Shown piece by piece: positions 62,289-64,000 of a DNA stretch of 64,000 nt. The stretch spans positions 11,206,678 to 11,270,677 of the forward strand of contig NC_092579.1 of NCBI RefSeq assembly GCF_037975245.1, read 5' to 3'. Position 1 is the first letter of the stretch; every line of letters begins with the position of its first letter. The DNA is from Apostichopus japonicus (taxonomy: Eukaryota; Echinodermata; Holothuroidea; Aspidochirotida; Stichopodidae). The notes under the pieces were generated by a model. The model was not told the origin of the DNA. It did no database searches and saw nothing but the letters and a program-made list of their open reading frames with translations. A program made the translations under genes and the position numbers.

Positions 62289-62540
62289 TTCATGAAAGCC
62301 TAGGGGAACATACTAGATTCGGGCCATGCCTTAGTTCGGGTCAAATCTCTAATTTCCATGACGCACGAGGCCCTGAATGCATATGCCAAATATGCTAATT
62401 ATGTTTTTGACTTTAAAAAAATCAAACTTTTTATTAACTTTACATTAGAGTTAACATGCGCGATATGATGGAAAGAGGGATTTGACCCAATCTAAGGCCT
62501 GGCCCGAATTTCGCATGTACCACCTAGCCGTTCATGAAAT
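62289..62540. mobile_element. 250-bp element with ~60-bp imperfect terminal inverted repeats
   Basis: The left arm (62289-62348) contains TTCATGAA, CCTAGG, GAACATAC and ATTCGGGCC, then GGGTCAAAT. The right arm (62478-62540) has these in inverted order: ATTTGACCC, GGCCCGAAT, GCATGTACC, CCTAG and TTCATGAA. Arms differ at several positions, so the copy is old. Non-coding. No target duplication identified. Confidence 0.7.
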
Positions 62541-62791
62541 CAATATCTTACCTGTGAATGCTAATAAGATTGGCAAGGCAACAAACAATGACAAAATCCT
62601 ATCTAAATTTAAACATTTTGTGATGTATGATTGGTTGGCCTGTCCATAGTAGGTCAGATATCATGCCATATTAAAGGTGGGCTCGCTCGTAAATTCCTCG
62701 TTAATTCTGTCCTTCACACCACCCGATTCAAAAATAATATCAATACTACCCTCTATCGGTTCGTCGCTGTTGTCTCGTAATTTCTTAGCAA

Positions 62792-63347
62792 CAGTGGCGG
62801 AGCTAGGGGTATTGGTCAAGGGGGGCAAGAATGGTCTGTAGGGGCGCTTTCGACACTATCTAAGCGGAACGCCACCACAGGTTGGCGCGGAACGTACAGA
62901 AATTTTTTGAGTAAAGATACTCCGTAGATCGCTGGAAATGACCCTTTCCGGGCCTTGCTAATTTGCAGATAAACGAAGAATAAATAGGTATCATCGCCAT
63001 TTGTGATAACTCGGAAGTTTATATGGGTGTTGAAAGTACATGCGTTTCATCACAATCCCTGTGGTATCTTAGTGGGTGCTCATCATGTTTTCGTAGCCCT
63101 GACACGTGCCTGTTGTGCCTATTAGGTATTTTGGACCTGTAAATGCCAACAATACCACATCTTGTCAGAAAATTATACACCAACAAAATGTGACAAATGT
63201 CAATAGGTAGATGAGAGCGCAATAAAAAGTCAATAATCGCGAATAAGTAAAAGCTGGTAAAAAGCTGAAAAGGGCGCCAGCAGTCCATTTGAGTCCGTCA
63301 GGGTGGGGGGCATCCGCCACCCTGACTGTATGGACACTCCGCCACTG
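62792..63347 (+). mobile_element. hAT-like MITE, copy 3, with ~160-bp internal extra segment
   Basis: The same family and orientation as 86-483. Ends are CAGTGGCGGAGC and CTCCGCCACTG, with a perfect 8-bp target duplication CTTAGCAA (62784-62791 and 63348-63355). Compared with copy 1 it holds about 160 extra bases (63004-63163) at the CGCCATTT site. These have no recognisable ends, so it is either a nested insertion or part of a longer ancestor lost in the other copies. Confidence 0.9.
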
Positions 63348-64000
63348 CTTAGCAATCCCGTATTTACGGCTAGTAAGCAATAAATGGGTTTGGTTACCTG
63401 AAGCGGTGGCCTTGACGAAATTCCTGCATAGTTTCTTGTCTGTGGCAGTGTCAGTAGTATCCGGTAAATTATTACGCCGCGTTTTCGTGTGTGTTGTGTG
63501 ATACAAAACTCTGTGGTTTGTTTTTACGTTCAAAACTTTTCACAACTAGTGGGCTGTATATACATGCAGTATAGGTTACGGTCGAGCTTTGCATCAGGCG
63601 TAGGCTTTTAGTTTGACCAGGGAGCTTTACTCTAGCAGCTCCCTGGTTTTACTATTTTAGGCCTACATGGTGAGCAGTCGAAGTCCGAACTGTTCGGGTG
63701 CCCTAGTTTCGTAGTTGATTCACTGATTAGGAAAGCTCTGCATGCTTTATGCTGTATCGAATATCAGAAGTTTAGCCTATAGAAGTAGAGTAACCCAATG
63801 CTATTTTACTGTAAAAAACCAATGTGTTTCAAACTTTTACAGATGCGCCAGTCTTGTACTAACCTGAGTAAAGTATTTGAAATATTGTAACCGAAGTCGC
63901 GAGTCGACATTCTTTCACAGCTCAAGAAACTAATAGTGAACTTTATATGTCTGATACACACTGACTCGTGTCACAAAAATACAAACGCGAATGAGTGAAA
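63348..64000. other. Unassigned right edge of the window
   Basis: No gene is supported. It contains a perfect 11-bp stem hairpin, ACCAGGGAGCT / AGCTCCCTGGT, with a 10-nt loop (63616-63647) followed by TTTT. Otherwise nothing is recognised. Confidence 0.45.

Noticed and set aside
63165-63533. Frame of 122 codons at the right edge
   Set aside because: It overlaps the MITE end and its TSD, has no motif, and opposite-strand frames of similar length exist.

Overview
This is a eukaryotic (metazoan) window: AT-rich DNA, short exons with GT/AG borders separated by long introns, and dense non-LTR, hAT-like and SINE repeats. The intron-exon structures and proteins look deuterostome-like. The repeat style (tRNA-derived SINEs with CATA tails, many TAGGCCTA-like words near 61.3-61.6 kb) suggests a marine invertebrate such as an echinoderm. 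The phylum is an inference. There are no bacterial-style operons and no CRISPR array.

Layout. 0-7 kb: a hAT-like MITE, a very long CAT microsatellite, an intronless class A GPCR gene (minus), a second MITE copy in reverse, and a freshly inserted 5'-truncated RTE-like LINE with an 11-bp target-site duplication. 10.4-20.4 kb: galactokinase GALK1 (minus), reconstructed here in 7 coding exons (396 aa). Its second intron carries a 2-kb foldback element. 25.2-34.4 kb: gamma-glutamyl hydrolase GGH (minus), 8 coding exons (314 aa, signal peptide, catalytic Cys/His). About 34.5-39.3 kb: a CRE-rich likely divergent promoter, a decayed CR1/jockey-like LINE and, on the plus strand, a 52-aa single-pass membrane microprotein. 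41.5-60.2 kb: ATAD5 (minus), the PCNA-unloading clamp-loader subunit, assembled from 17 coding exons (1821 aa) with every intron phase consistent. 60.2-64 kb: its likely promoter, two small inverted-repeat elements and a third copy of the hAT-like MITE.

The genes do not form a pathway: GALK1 phosphorylates galactose, GGH trims folate polyglutamates, ATAD5 unloads PCNA and the GPCR is a receptor. The most unusual signal is structural. Minisatellites sit exactly on gene borders: an array repeating the splice donor of ATAD5 coding exon 8 about ten times, an array repeating the donor of GALK1 exon 5 four times, and a 65-bp array that encodes the ATAD5 C terminus. Exon coordinates were derived by hand from splice consensus, reading frame and remembered family sequence, with no alignment run.
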